From assembly GCA_963633225.1 (NCBI GenBank), contig CAVGXR010000061.1, forward strand, positions 1-64,000: a stretch of DNA of 64,000 bases, read 5' to 3'. This stretch comes from F23-B02 sp963633225 (GTDB taxonomy: Bacteria; Bacillota; Clostridia; Oscillospirales; Oscillospiraceae). Both the position numbers and the translations under genes were made by a program. Position 1 is the first letter of the stretch, and the number at the start of each line of letters is the position of its first letter. Shown here in pieces: positions 23,327-32,411 of the stretch. The notes under the pieces were generated by a model, which was not told where the DNA came from, did no database searches, and worked only from the letters and a program-made list of their open reading frames with translations.

Positions 23327-24493
23327 ATGAAAAAATTTATCGCACTGGCGCTTGCCCTCGTGATGCTCTGCTGCACTGCGGCAGGCTGCTCCGGCGGCAG
23401 CAGTGAAGACACGGTGATGACCGTAAACGGAACGGCTGTCGGCTTTGACGAATACATGGCCGGACTTAATCAGGCCGTCAGCGAGCTGGAGGATCTCTAT
23501 CAGAGCTACTCCGGAACGAGCGTCGATTGGGACGGCAAGTTCATGTTTGACGACTCGATCACGAACCTTGAATGGTGCCTCAAGCGCGCAGCTCAGCAGG
23601 CTGCAAGATACCGCGTTGTAGAGGCCAAGGCAAACGAGCTCGGCCTTACGCTTACTGAGGATCAGCAGTCGGATATCGACGAGCAGATCGAGAGCATAAA
23701 GGAGCAGTACATCACCTCCGACGACGATTCCGATACCCAGCTTCAGGCCTTCTTTGCAAGCTACGGCTACACCGAGGACAGCTACAGGGAGCGCTGCCGC
23801 CTCAATTACCTGTACACGAACCTGTTCACCGAGCTCTACGGCGATCAGGGCAGCAAGCTCAGCGACGAGAAGGTTCAGGCCTACGCCAAGGAAAATGACT
23901 ACATCACCTCCGCGCACATTCTGTTCCTGACGACGGAGACCGTCACCGCTGAGGACGGCACGACGAGCTCGCAGGCCATCTCTGACGAGCAGAAGGCCGA
24001 GAAAAAGGCCAAGGCCGAGGAGCTGTGCGCAGAGCTCAAAGCCATCACCGACGACACGGAGCGCTGGACGCGCTTTAAGGAGCTCATGAACGAGTACAGC
24101 GAGGACACGGGTCTTGCGCAGTTCCCCGAGGGCTACTGCTTCACGACCGGCACCATGGTCGATGAGTATGACGACACGAGCCGCGCACTTGAGGAATATC
24201 AGGTCTCCGACGTTGTGGAGTCGAAGTTTGGCTATCATATCATCATGCGCCTGCCGACAAAGGGCACCGACCTTGTTTCCTACTCAAACGGCTATCAGCA
24301 GTCGGTGGTTCCCCTCACCTACCTCGCCGCACCCGTTGAGTTTGACGCAGATGTCGCAGACTGGGCAAGCAGCGCGACGATAAAATACACCAAGCTTTAC
24401 GACAGCATAGACTTCAGCCAGTTCATCACCGACGGCGGCTTTGTGTTCCAGTCCTACGCGGACTACACCGCCGCACAGGGCAAGGAATCATAA
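23327..24493 (+). CDS. PrsA-like lipoprotein, parvulin-type peptidyl-prolyl isomerase
   Basis: Extracytoplasmic folding factor anchored by lipid. 388 residues with a lipoprotein signal ending TAAG|C (Cys21), an N-terminal chaperone-like SurA/PrsA part (about 35-190) and a PpiC-type parvulin region starting SAHILFLTTETV (about 195) and ending VESKFGYHIIMRL (about 305). The parvulin region carries an Asp/Thr-rich insertion. AGGAGA precedes the ATG at 23327; an in-frame ATG 33 bases upstream lacks a ribosome site. Single gene with a strong terminator. Confidence 0.85.
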   Translation: MKKFIALALALVMLCCTAAGCSGGSSEDTVMTVNGTAVGFDEYMAGLNQAVSELEDLYQSYSGTSVDWDGKFMFDDSITNLEWCLKRAAQQAARYRVVEAKANELGLTLTEDQQSDIDEQIESIKEQYITSDDDSDTQLQAFFASYGYTEDSYRERCRLNYLYTNLFTELYGDQGSKLSDEKVQAYAKENDYITSAHILFLTTETVTAEDGTTSSQAISDEQKAEKKAKAEELCAELKAITDDTERWTRFKELMNEYSEDTGLAQFPEGYCFTTGTMVDEYDDTSRALEEYQVSDVVESKFGYHIIMRLPTKGTDLVSYSNGYQQSVVPLTYLAAPVEFDADVADWASSATIKYTKLYDSIDFSQFITDGGFVFQSYADYTAAQGKES

Positions 24494-24503
24494 GCAGCAA
24501 ATT

Positions 24504-24536
24504 ACGCCCCCGTTTCAGATTGACGGGGGCGTTTTT
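24504..24536 (+). terminator. Terminator of the PrsA-like gene
   Basis: Arms ACGCCCCCGT/ACGGGGGCGT (24504-24513, 24522-24531), 8-base loop, then TTTT. Confidence 0.92.
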
Positions 24537-24634
24537 CATTTGCTCTGCACGATTTTTGCCGTTTGTGTATCTGTACGCTTGACAGATGCACCCAAAAGGT
24601 GCTACGCTCAGAAAAAAGCACTAGGAGAGCAGCA

Positions 24635-24982
24635 ATGAGGATAATAAAGAAATGGATAGGCCGGCAGCCGGAGGCCGCCGGTGAGATAAGACTTCTGGAG
24701 GTCAGTCAGGCCGAGATGTTCGAGCAGATGTATCCGCTGCTCGGCCAGCTTGCCCTGCACGCGACGAGCGGTCAGGATGTTGACTACCGGCTGTTCTTCA
24801 TCTGCGAGAACGGTCACAGAATTTTGCCGGTCGATAAGCCCAGCGTCATGAGCGGAGCGTTCAACGGAGGGGTCAGCCCCCTTGCCGAATGCGAGATAGT
24901 CTCGGCGGATAATATCGCCGAGCTTGCCGATACCGCAGCGCTCCTTCCCGCTGTCGAGGCAAGCGAATATTTGTTCAGGTAA
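24635..24982 (+). CDS. Conserved-looking protein of unknown function, 115 residues
   Basis: Opens MRIIKKWIGRQPEAAGEIRL. A mixed alpha/beta composition, with YRLFFICENGHRILPVDKPS near 51-70. No signal peptide, transmembrane segment or known motif. The ATG at 24635 has AGGAGAG upstream, and a strong terminator follows (25001-25036), so it is a real transcription unit. No family recognised. Confidence 0.7.
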   Translation: MRIIKKWIGRQPEAAGEIRLLEVSQAEMFEQMYPLLGQLALHATSGQDVDYRLFFICENGHRILPVDKPSVMSGAFNGGVSPLAECEIVSADNIAELADTAALLPAVEASEYLFR

Positions 24983-25000
24983 GATATATGTTCAGATAAT

Positions 25001-25040
25001 AATACACGCTGCACGATCCTGCGTGCAGCGTGTATTTTTT
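25001..25040 (+). terminator. Terminator of the 115-residue gene
   Basis: Perfect 15-base arms (25001-25015, 25022-25036), 6-base loop, then TTTT. Confidence 0.92.
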
Positions 25041-25254
25041 ATATCGGCAGAAACCGTAAAAAAAGTATATCAACACCCGTACACAATTTAGTCTTAAAAT
25101 TATGAACAAATCATAAATATTAACACGAAATTAACGAGTTAGAGCCTTTTGAATATGGAAATTAATATACGTTGACACTAAAATAACAATCAACAAGGCA
25201 CGGCGATTTATGACACCGTCTGCCAAAACTACCCGTTTAAAGGAGGAAAACATT

Positions 25255-26733
25255 ATGGTAACATTCTTACTCGGTCTTGTGATCCTTTTTGTCGGCGCTG
25301 CCCTTTACGGCAAGCTCTGTGAAAAGGTCTTCGGACCGGACGACCGTCAGACTCCGGCTTACACGAAAAACGACGGAGTTGACTACGTTCCCATGAAGGG
25401 CTGGAAAAACGCCCTCATCAACCTTCTGAACATCGCCGGTACAGGCCCCATTCTCGGACCCATACAGGGCATCCTGTTCGGACCGATCGCTTTCATCACC
25501 ATTCCTATCGGCAACGTCATCGGCGGCGCAATGCACGACTATTTCTCCGGCATGATCTGCCTGCGCGACGGCGGCAGCCAGATGCCCGACATGGTCAGGA
25601 AATACACCAACAAGGGCATTTTCACGATCTACAATATCTTCGTATGCCTGCTCCTGCTGCTTGTCGGCGCCGTGTTTATCTACACCCCCGGCGACATTGC
25701 CGCAACTCAGGTGTTCAACTTCTCCGGCGCAGCCGACGCAGTTTCGACATGGGTCATTTACGGCGTTATCTTCCTGTATTACCTCTGCGCTACCGTGTTC
25801 CCCATCGACAAGATCATAGGCCGCATCTACCCCATCTTCGGCGCTATCCTTCTGTTCTCCGCAGTGGGCGTTTTCATCGGACTGTTCGTCAAGGGCTATC
25901 CTCTCCTCAACGTTTGGGACAGCGTCTGGAGCTACAACGGCGTATTTAACTACAGCGAGTACTTCGCAGACGGCCACTTCCTGCCGATATTCTTCGTGAC
26001 CGTCGCCTGCGGCATACTCTCGGGCTTCCACTCCACCCAGACCGCTATCATCTCCCGCACCATGAAGAGCGAGCGTCAGGGACGCAACACCTTCTACAAC
26101 ATGATGATCCTTGAGGGCTTCATCGCAATGGTATGGGCAGCAGGCGCAATGGGCGTTTACAACCTCGGCCTTCAGGAGGCAAACGCTTCCCTCGCAACTC
26201 AGACTGTCGGCATCGTCTGCAAGAACGTCCTCGGCCCCGTCGGCGGCGTTATCGCTCTGCTGGGCGTTATCGTTCTGCCTATCACCTCGGGCGACACCGC
26301 ACTGCGTGCACTGCGTATGTCGATCGCCGACTCTCTGCACATCAAGCAGGACTCCAACCTCAAGCGTCTCGGCCTGTCGGCTGTCATCTTCGCGCTCGTC
26401 GCTGGCATCCTTGTCTGGGCAAAGTCCAATACCGCAGGCTTCATGATCCTGTGGCGCTACTTCGCATGGGCAAACCAGACTCTGGCACTGTTTGCATTCG
26501 TCGCGATCACCGTCTGGATGTTTGAAAACGGCAAGAGCAAGTGGGTATGGATGCCGCTCATCCCGGGTGCATTCTACGCTTTCATCACCATCACCTACAT
26601 AATGAACGCCTCGATCGGCTTCAACCTGCCATGGAGCGTCGCCTACATCATCGGTGTCGTCTGCGCTGTTGTTTACCTCGTCGGCATCATCATCTACGGC
26701 AAAAAGCGTGCCGAGAAGATAAAGCTCGCGTAA
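25255..26733 (+). CDS. cstA: Carbon starvation protein A family transporter
   Basis: 492-residue membrane protein with about thirteen hydrophobic helices. Conserved CstA stretches: INLLNIAGTGPILGPIQGIL (about 55-74), FITIPIGNVIGGAMHDYFSG (about 82-101) and ILSGFHSTQTAIISRTMKSE (about 262-281). It is the short clostridial form (Escherichia coli CstA is about 700). Family members import peptides or pyruvate; the substrate here is open. GGAGGAAAACATT before the ATG. The 270-base upstream region is AT-rich with no clear promoter; a terminator follows. Confidence 0.93.
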   Translation: MVTFLLGLVILFVGAALYGKLCEKVFGPDDRQTPAYTKNDGVDYVPMKGWKNALINLLNIAGTGPILGPIQGILFGPIAFITIPIGNVIGGAMHDYFSGMICLRDGGSQMPDMVRKYTNKGIFTIYNIFVCLLLLLVGAVFIYTPGDIAATQVFNFSGAADAVSTWVIYGVIFLYYLCATVFPIDKIIGRIYPIFGAILLFSAVGVFIGLFVKGYPLLNVWDSVWSYNGVFNYSEYFADGHFLPIFFVTVACGILSGFHSTQTAIISRTMKSERQGRNTFYNMMILEGFIAMVWAAGAMGVYNLGLQEANASLATQTVGIVCKNVLGPVGGVIALLGVIVLPITSGDTALRALRMSIADSLHIKQDSNLKRLGLSAVIFALVAGILVWAKSNTAGFMILWRYFAWANQTLALFAFVAITVWMFENGKSKWVWMPLIPGAFYAFITITYIMNASIGFNLPWSVAYIIGVVCAVVYLVGIIIYGKKRAEKIKLA

Positions 26734-26755
26734 GCTTTAATATTAAACTGTTTTT

Positions 26756-26782
26756 AAAGGCAGCCTTCGGGCTGCCTTTTCT
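26756..26782 (+). terminator. Terminator of cstA
   Basis: Perfect 10-base arms AAAGGCAGCC/GGCTGCCTTT with a TTCG tetraloop, then TCTAT. Confidence 0.9.
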
Positions 26783-26838
26783 ATATTGAATATGACGTGC
26801 TGAAGGTCTATAATAGCTCCGAAAGAAGGCGAAGGAAA

Positions 26839-27702
26839 ATGTGGATAGTATATGCCTTCGGCTCGGCGTTCTTTGCTGGGCTGACCTCTATACTCGCAAA
26901 ATGCGGGATAAGGAAAACCGATTCCGACGCGGCGACAGCGATACGCACAATAGTCGTGCTCATATTCTCGTGGCTGATGGTCTTCATCGTGGGCTCCGCG
27001 CCGGCTATAAGCACACTGAGTGCGAAAACATGGCTGTTTCTCGTTCTATCGGGGCTTGCCACCGGCGCGTCGTGGCTGTGCTATTTCAAGGCGCTGCAAA
27101 TGGGCGATGTGAACAAGGTCGTTCCGATAGACAAGTCAAGCACCGTGCTGACGATCATCCTTGCGTTCATATTTCTCGGCGATGAGATAAGCGCCATGAA
27201 GCTCGCGGCGGTCGTGCTCATCGGCGGCGGCACCTTTATGATGATAGAAAAAAAGGACGTGACGGCAGCCTCGCCCAGCGGCGGCAGGAGCTGGCTTATA
27301 TACGCTCTGCTCTCGACGCTTTTTGCAAGTCTCACCGCTATTCTCGGCAAGATCGGCATTGATGGCGTTGAGTCAAACCTCGGCACGGCGATACGCACCT
27401 GCGTTGTGCTCGTGATGGCGTGGCTCGTCGTGTTTGCCAAGGGCAAGGGGCACACGCTGCGCTGCATACCGAAAAACGAGCTGGGCTTTATCGTCCTCTC
27501 GGGTCTTGCGACCGGCGGCTCGTGGCTGTGCTACTACAGAGCGCTGCACGACGGGCTTGCCAGCGTTGTCGTGCCTATTGACAAGCTGAGCATCCTCGTC
27601 TCCATCGCATTCTCCTACATTGTCTTTCACGAGCGCCTTACCCGAAAAGCCGCTCTCGGCCTCTGCCTCATAGTCCTCGGCACATTACTCATGATTTTTT
27701 AG
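26839..27702 (+). CDS. EamA-family (drug/metabolite superfamily) transporter
   Basis: 287 residues with ten hydrophobic helices in two EamA repeats: first about residues 3-135, second about 145-285. The repeats show matching motifs, LSGLATGASWLCYFKALQMG (about 69-88) and LSGLATGGSWLCYYRALHDG (about 220-239), a clear internal duplication. VVPIDK occurs at the end of both. The substrate is unknown. GAAGG ribosome site; the ATG at 26839 is chosen over an upstream in-frame ATG in the terminator area. Confidence 0.88.
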   Translation: MWIVYAFGSAFFAGLTSILAKCGIRKTDSDAATAIRTIVVLIFSWLMVFIVGSAPAISTLSAKTWLFLVLSGLATGASWLCYFKALQMGDVNKVVPIDKSSTVLTIILAFIFLGDEISAMKLAAVVLIGGGTFMMIEKKDVTAASPSGGRSWLIYALLSTLFASLTAILGKIGIDGVESNLGTAIRTCVVLVMAWLVVFAKGKGHTLRCIPKNELGFIVLSGLATGGSWLCYYRALHDGLASVVVPIDKLSILVSIAFSYIVFHERLTRKAALGLCLIVLGTLLMIF

Positions 27703-27711
27703 AGGCGCATT

Positions 27712-27741
27712 TAGTCTGCACCCAAAGGCAGACCTTCTTTT
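27712..27741 (+). terminator. Possible weak terminator of the EamA gene
   Basis: Arms GTCTGC/GCAGAC (27714-27719, 27728-27733), then CTTCTTTTC. Short stem, so modest confidence. Confidence 0.4.
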
Positions 27742-27751
27742 CGATGTGGGT

Positions 27752-28672
27752 TTACTTCTCGTGAACTATAAGCTCCAGCACGTCGGGGCGAGCATAGTGC
27801 CCGACGGCATCGTGCTCCATTTTGCAGGCTGCGGGAAGTGTCATATCGAGCTCGGCATAAATTATCGTCTCCTCATCCCAGACAGGCTGCGTAAGATAGT
27901 GGCCGTAGGGGTCGATGATGCAGCTTCCGCCGCGGCAGACCATCTCCGGCTGACGCTCGACGGCCTCCTTTTCGTTTAGGTCTGCGGGATAGGAGCTTTT
28001 CCGCACTATCATATCGGAATTTATGAAGTAGCATTTTCCCTCGATGGCGATGTGCTGAATCGTCGCCTGCCACTCGGGATTGTCGTTGGTGTTGGGCGAA
28101 ATATATATCGTTATGCCCTTCTGATACAGGGCAACGCGCGCAAGCGGCATGTAGCTTTCCCAGCAGATGAGGCTGCCGATCGGGCCCCACGGCGTTTCCG
28201 TCACGGGGAAATAGTCCTTATTCGCATCGCCCCAAACGACGCGCTCGGCTCCCGTCGGCTTGAGCTTGCGGTGTATCTTATAAGAGCCGTCGGGCTCGAA
28301 GATGACGTTGCTGTTATAGAGCGTTCCGCTGACGGTATCGCGCTCGGAAAAGCCGATGCTGACATAGGCTCCGGCACGCACGGCGGCCTCGGACAGCGCC
28401 TTAAATTCCGCGTCTCCGGCAACGACGGATGCATCGCAATAGCGCATCCAGTCCTCCCTGCCGGGCTCTGTGCGCTTGCCCATGCTGAAGCCGAAGTTCA
28501 TGCCGATGGGGTAGCCCGGGATAAACAGCTCGGGAAAAACGATGAGCTCGGCCTTTTGCTGCGCGGCCTCTTCAATATATTTAAGCGTCTTTTCGACCGA
28601 GGCCTTTTTATCGAACATACAGGGCTCGGCCTGAACCAGCGCGACCCTGCAGCTTTTTGCAATATTCTTCAT
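27752..28672 (-). CDS. Carbon-nitrogen hydrolase, nitrilase family
   Basis: 306 residues with the nitrilase catalytic triad: Glu in FPELFIPGYP (about 46-55), Lys in HRKLKPT (about 134-140) and Cys in SLICWESYMP (about 168-177). CWE(S/N)YMP with an aliphatic-nitrilase-type GYP motif places it with nitrilases and cyanide hydratases rather than with beta-ureidopropionases. The likely reaction is hydrolysis of a nitrile or amide to a carboxylate. AAGGAG before the ATG. It is convergent with the EamA gene; no partner gene is evident. Confidence 0.88.
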   Translation of the reverse strand: MKNIAKSCRVALVQAEPCMFDKKASVEKTLKYIEEAAQQKAELIVFPELFIPGYPIGMNFGFSMGKRTEPGREDWMRYCDASVVAGDAEFKALSEAAVRAGAYVSIGFSERDTVSGTLYNSNVIFEPDGSYKIHRKLKPTGAERVVWGDANKDYFPVTETPWGPIGSLICWESYMPLARVALYQKGITIYISPNTNDNPEWQATIQHIAIEGKCYFINSDMIVRKSSYPADLNEKEAVERQPEMVCRGGSCIIDPYGHYLTQPVWDEETIIYAELDMTLPAACKMEHDAVGHYARPDVLELIVHEK

Positions 28673-28739
28673 AAGTGCAGCTCTCCTTTATGCTTTATGA
28701 AAAGATTGTAGCATATGGCAAAGCAGAGCGCAACAAAAA

Positions 28740-28772
28740 AAGTGCCCGTAAGAAGCAGTCTTACGGGCACTT
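28740..28772 (-). terminator. Terminator of the glycolytic operon
   Basis: Perfect 14-base arms (28740-28753, 28759-28772) with a 5-base loop, followed on the minus strand by TTTTTTGTTG. It lies 18 bases after the eno stop. Confidence 0.93.
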
Positions 28773-28790
28773 GAAATTCAAAAAATCAGA

Positions 28791-30080
28791 TCACTTTATC
28801 GAGAAGAATGCGTCCATGCCGGGGTAGGTGGCAACGTCGAACAGCTCATCCTCGATGCGAAGCAGCTGGTTGTACTTGCAGACACGGTCGGTGCGGCTGG
28901 GTGCGCCGGTCTTGATCTGGCCTGCGTTGACAGCGACGGAGATATCGGCGATGGTGGTATCCTCGGTCTCGCCGGAGCGGTGGGAGACGACCGCCGTCCA
29001 GCCTGCGCGGTGCGCCATCTGGATAGCGTCGAGGGTCTCGGTCAGGGTGCCGATCTGGTTTACCTTGATGAGAACCGCGTTTGCTGCGCCGAGGGCGATG
29101 CCCTTCTTGATGCGCTCGGTGTTGGTGACGAACAGGTCGTCGCCGACGATCTGGATCTTGTGGCCGAGGCGCTTGGTCATGAGCTGCCAGCCCTCCCAGT
29201 CGTTCTCGCCCATGCCGTCCTCGATGGAGATGATGGGGTACTTCTCAACAAAGCCCTCCCACATATCGACCATCTGTTCGCTGGTCATGACGGTGCCGCG
29301 CTTGGGCAGGTGGTAGCACTTATCATCCTCGTTGTACCAGTCGGAGACAGCGCCGTCGATTGCGATCTTGAAGTCCTCGCCGGGCTTGTAGCCGGCCTTT
29401 TCCATTGCCGCGACCAGTGCCTTGAGTGCATCCTCGTCGGAGTCAAGGTTGGGAGCATAGCCGCCCTCATCGCCCACGCCGGACGCGGGAACGACCTTCT
29501 TCAGGGCGTGGAACACCTCTGCGCACATGCGCAGCGCTTCCTTCCAGCTCTTTGCGCTGACGGGCATGATCATGAACTCCTGGATATCGACGTTCGAGCC
29601 GGTAGCGTGTGCGCCGCCGTTGAGGACGTTCATCATGGGAACGGGCAGGGTCTTGGCATTCACGCCGCCGATGTAGTTGTAAAGGCTCTGGCCGGTTGCC
29701 TCTGCCGCTGCGCGTGCGCAGGCCAGCGATACGCCGAGGATGGCGTTTGCGCCAAGGCGGGACTTGTTGGGAGTTCCGTCTATCTCGATGAGCATCTTGT
29801 CGATGCCGGGCTGATCAAGGACGTTCAGGCCGACCGTAGCCTCGGCGATCTCGCCGTTTACGTTCTCGACAGCCTTGCTGACACCCTTGCCGCCGTAACG
29901 GCTCTTGTCGCCGTCGCGCAGCTCGCAGGCCTCGTACATGCCGGTGGATGCGCCCGAGGGGACTGCCGCACGGCCTACGGTGCCGTCGTCGAGGGTGACC
30001 TCGACCTCGACGGTCGGGTTGCCGCGGGAGTCAAGGATCTCTCTTGCCATTACGTCAACGATCTCAAAATACTGCTTCAT
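28791..30080 (-). CDS. eno: Enolase
   Basis: Converts 2-phosphoglycerate to phosphoenolpyruvate. 429 residues, with REILDSRGNPTVEVEV near the start, SIEDGMGENDWEGW (about 288), GDDLFVTNTERI (about 315) and the signature LIKVNQIGTLTETL (about 338). The ATG at 30080 is 10 bases after GGAG; a TTG three codons earlier is too close to it. Last gene of the pgk-tpiA-gpmI-eno operon. Confidence 0.98.
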   Translation of the reverse strand: MKQYFEIVDVMAREILDSRGNPTVEVEVTLDDGTVGRAAVPSGASTGMYEACELRDGDKSRYGGKGVSKAVENVNGEIAEATVGLNVLDQPGIDKMLIEIDGTPNKSRLGANAILGVSLACARAAAEATGQSLYNYIGGVNAKTLPVPMMNVLNGGAHATGSNVDIQEFMIMPVSAKSWKEALRMCAEVFHALKKVVPASGVGDEGGYAPNLDSDEDALKALVAAMEKAGYKPGEDFKIAIDGAVSDWYNEDDKCYHLPKRGTVMTSEQMVDMWEGFVEKYPIISIEDGMGENDWEGWQLMTKRLGHKIQIVGDDLFVTNTERIKKGIALGAANAVLIKVNQIGTLTETLDAIQMAHRAGWTAVVSHRSGETEDTTIADISVAVNAGQIKTGAPSRTDRVCKYNQLLRIEDELFDVATYPGMDAFFSIK

Positions 30081-30096
30081 TGTGCTCAATCTCCTT

Positions 30097-31614
30097 TTAT
30101 TTGATTATCAGCGAGCTTCCGCTCATTACATCGGGTTTCTCGATATCCATAATGTCGAGCATCGTCGGGGCTATATCCGAAAGGCGGCCTCCCTCACGAA
30201 GCTTTACACCGTCACAGCATACCACAAAAGGCACGGGATTGGTAGTATGCTGAGTATTAATTTTACCGTCGGCATTTATCATGCAGTCGGCATTGCCGTG
30301 GTCGGCGGTGATGCACAGAACGGTGTCGGGCATACTCCTTGCCGCATCGTACACTCTGCCCATGCAGCTGTCAACGGTCTCCACGGCCTTTATCGCAGCG
30401 TCGAGCACGCCGGTGTGCCCGACCATGTCGCAGTTTGCGAAGTTGCAGACTATCATCTCGTACTTATCGCTCTTTATTGCCTCAACGCACTTATCGGCGA
30501 CCTCACCGGCGCTCATCTGTGGGATAAGGTCGTAGGTCGGAAACTGCTTGGGCGACGGGACGAGGCATCTGTCCTCGCCCTCGCAGGGCTTTTCAACGCC
30601 GCCGTTGAAGAAGAACGTAACGTGCGCATACTTCTCGGTCTCCGCAATGCGGAACTGCTTAAAGCCCTTTGCCGAAACTATCTCGCCTATGGTGCTCTCA
30701 AGCTTTTCGGGCGGATAGGCAATGGGCAGGGTGAGCGCCTCGTCGTACTGCGCGGTGCAGACATAGCTCAGCGGGTACACCGTCTTTTTGCGCTCAAAGC
30801 CGTCAAAATCAGGCAGATTGAGCGCCCATGTCATTTCTCTTGCGCGGTCGGGGCGGAAGTTCATGAATATAACACTGTCGCCCTCGTTTACCGTACCCTC
30901 GGGACACACGACGACGGGCTTTACGAACTCATCGGATACGTTTGCCGCATAGCTGTTCTCAACGGCCTTTACAGGGTCGGGGTTTAACTCGCCCTCGCCG
31001 CAGACGATGGCATTGTAGCCGGCCTCGACTCTGTCCCAGCGCTTGTCACGGTCCATGCCGTAGAAGCGGCCCTGCAGCGTTGCAATCTCGGCATTGCCGA
31101 GAGATACGCACTTATCGTGCAGGCGCGTGACATACTCCACGGCGCTTCTCGGCGGAACGTCGCGCCCGTCAAGGAAGCAGTGGAGATAGACCCTTTCAAG
31201 GCCGCGCTGCTTTGCCATGTCGAGAATGGCAAATATGTGGTTTATGTGGCTGTGCACGCCGCCGTCTGACAGAAGGCCGAGGATATGCAGAGCCTTGCCG
31301 CCGTTTTTCGCATCGTCCATGGCCTTGACATAGGCTGCGTTTTCAAAAAAGCTTCCGTCGGCTATGGCGTTGTTTATGCGCGGCAGATCCTGAAACACGA
31401 CGCGCCCCGCGCCGATATTCGTGTGTCCTACCTCGCTGTTGCCCATCTGTCCCTCCGGCAGGCCGACATCGAGGCCGGATGCCTGAAGGCTCGTGTGGGC
31501 GTTTTCCGCGAAAATGCGGTCAAGGCAGGGCTTTTTTGCAAGGCTTACGGCATTGCCGCCGCTGTCGGGCGCTATGCCGAAGCCGTCCATTATGACAAGA
31601 ACGCACTTACTCAT
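30097..31614 (-). CDS. gpmI: 2,3-bisphosphoglycerate-independent phosphoglycerate mutase
   Basis: Two-manganese enzyme of 505 residues interconverting 3- and 2-phosphoglycerate. Metal and catalytic motifs: IMDGFGIAP (Asp9), GQMGNSEVGHTNIGAGR with the nucleophile Ser (about 55-71), LLSDGGVHSH (about 112) and the C-terminal ITADHGNAD (about 436). The manganese-dependent, pH-sensitive iPGM is the usual form in spore formers. Start overlaps the tpiA stop by 8 bases. Confidence 0.97.
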   Translation of the reverse strand: MSKCVLVIMDGFGIAPDSGGNAVSLAKKPCLDRIFAENAHTSLQASGLDVGLPEGQMGNSEVGHTNIGAGRVVFQDLPRINNAIADGSFFENAAYVKAMDDAKNGGKALHILGLLSDGGVHSHINHIFAILDMAKQRGLERVYLHCFLDGRDVPPRSAVEYVTRLHDKCVSLGNAEIATLQGRFYGMDRDKRWDRVEAGYNAIVCGEGELNPDPVKAVENSYAANVSDEFVKPVVVCPEGTVNEGDSVIFMNFRPDRAREMTWALNLPDFDGFERKKTVYPLSYVCTAQYDEALTLPIAYPPEKLESTIGEIVSAKGFKQFRIAETEKYAHVTFFFNGGVEKPCEGEDRCLVPSPKQFPTYDLIPQMSAGEVADKCVEAIKSDKYEMIVCNFANCDMVGHTGVLDAAIKAVETVDSCMGRVYDAARSMPDTVLCITADHGNADCMINADGKINTQHTTNPVPFVVCCDGVKLREGGRLSDIAPTMLDIMDIEKPDVMSGSSLIIK

Positions 31615-32386
31615 TCTCTGTCCCCGCTGCGGCTATGATAGTCGCAAAATCCGCAGGCTTGAGCGATGCGCCGCCGATAAGGCCGCCGTCAACATCGGGC
31701 TGAGCCAGAAGCTCCGCTGCGTTCTTGGCGTTCATGCTGCCGCCGTAGAGGATGCTCACGCCGCGTGCTGCGCGTGCGCCGTACATATCGCGGATGATCG
31801 CACGGATACCGCAGCAGACCTCCTCGGCCTGCTCGCTTGTAGCGGTCTTGCCGGTGCCGATCGCCCAGATGGGCTCGTATGCGATAACGCAGCGGCGCAG
31901 AGCCGTTGCATCAATGCCGTGCAGAGCTGCGCGCACCTGATAGTTTATATGCGCCATGGTCAGATCCATCTCGCGCTGCTCAAGGCTCTCGCCCACACAG
32001 ATGATGGGGTTTATGCCGTGCTCGAGCAGGGCGCGGGTCTTTGCGTTTATGAGCAGATCGTCCTCGCCGTGATACTGGCGGCGCTCGGAGTGGCCGACGA
32101 TGCAGTATTTGACTCCGGCATCGGCAAGCTGAGAGGCCGACACCTCGCCGGTGTACGCTCCCTTTTCAAACTTCGATACGTCCTGTGCGCCGGTCACGAC
32201 CTTGGCATCCTTGCCCGCCTTGAGCATTGCGGCTATATTCACCGCCGGAACACAAAGCACCGTATCGCAGTTTTTGGTCTTGGGCACGAGGGGCTTGAGC
32301 TCCTCTATGAAGGGCTTAACATCGGAGGCCAGCATGTTCATCTTCCAGTTGCCGGCTATTATTGTCTTTCTGTATTTCGTATTCAT
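31607..32386 (-). CDS. tpiA: Triosephosphate isomerase
   Basis: 259-residue TIM barrel, normal length (about 250). Catalytic Lys in AGNWKMN (about 12), His in VGHSERRQYHGE (about 100-111) and Glu in AYEPIWAIGTGKTA (about 173-186). The ATG at 32386 has AGGAGGT upstream and matches the family start; an in-frame ATG 48 bases earlier overlaps the ribosome site region. Second gene of the operon, between pgk and gpmI. Confidence 0.98.
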   Translation of the reverse strand: MNTKYRKTIIAGNWKMNMLASDVKPFIEELKPLVPKTKNCDTVLCVPAVNIAAMLKAGKDAKVVTGAQDVSKFEKGAYTGEVSASQLADAGVKYCIVGHSERRQYHGEDDLLINAKTRALLEHGINPIICVGESLEQREMDLTMAHINYQVRAALHGIDATALRRCVIAYEPIWAIGTGKTATSEQAEEVCCGIRAIIRDMYGARAARGVSILYGGSMNAKNAAELLAQPDVDGGLIGGASLKPADFATIIAAAGTENE

Positions 32387-32411
32387 AATTTTTACCTCCT
32401 GTAAAGGCTTA

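Noticed and set aside
23249..24238. Long minus-strand open frame opposite the PrsA-like gene
   Set aside because: No ribosome site, unlikely composition, and fully antisense to a well-supported lipoprotein gene; a by-product of GC-rich third codon positions.
28980..30104. 374-codon plus-strand frame opposite enolase
   Set aside because: Antisense shadow of eno; no ribosome site and no recognisable domain.
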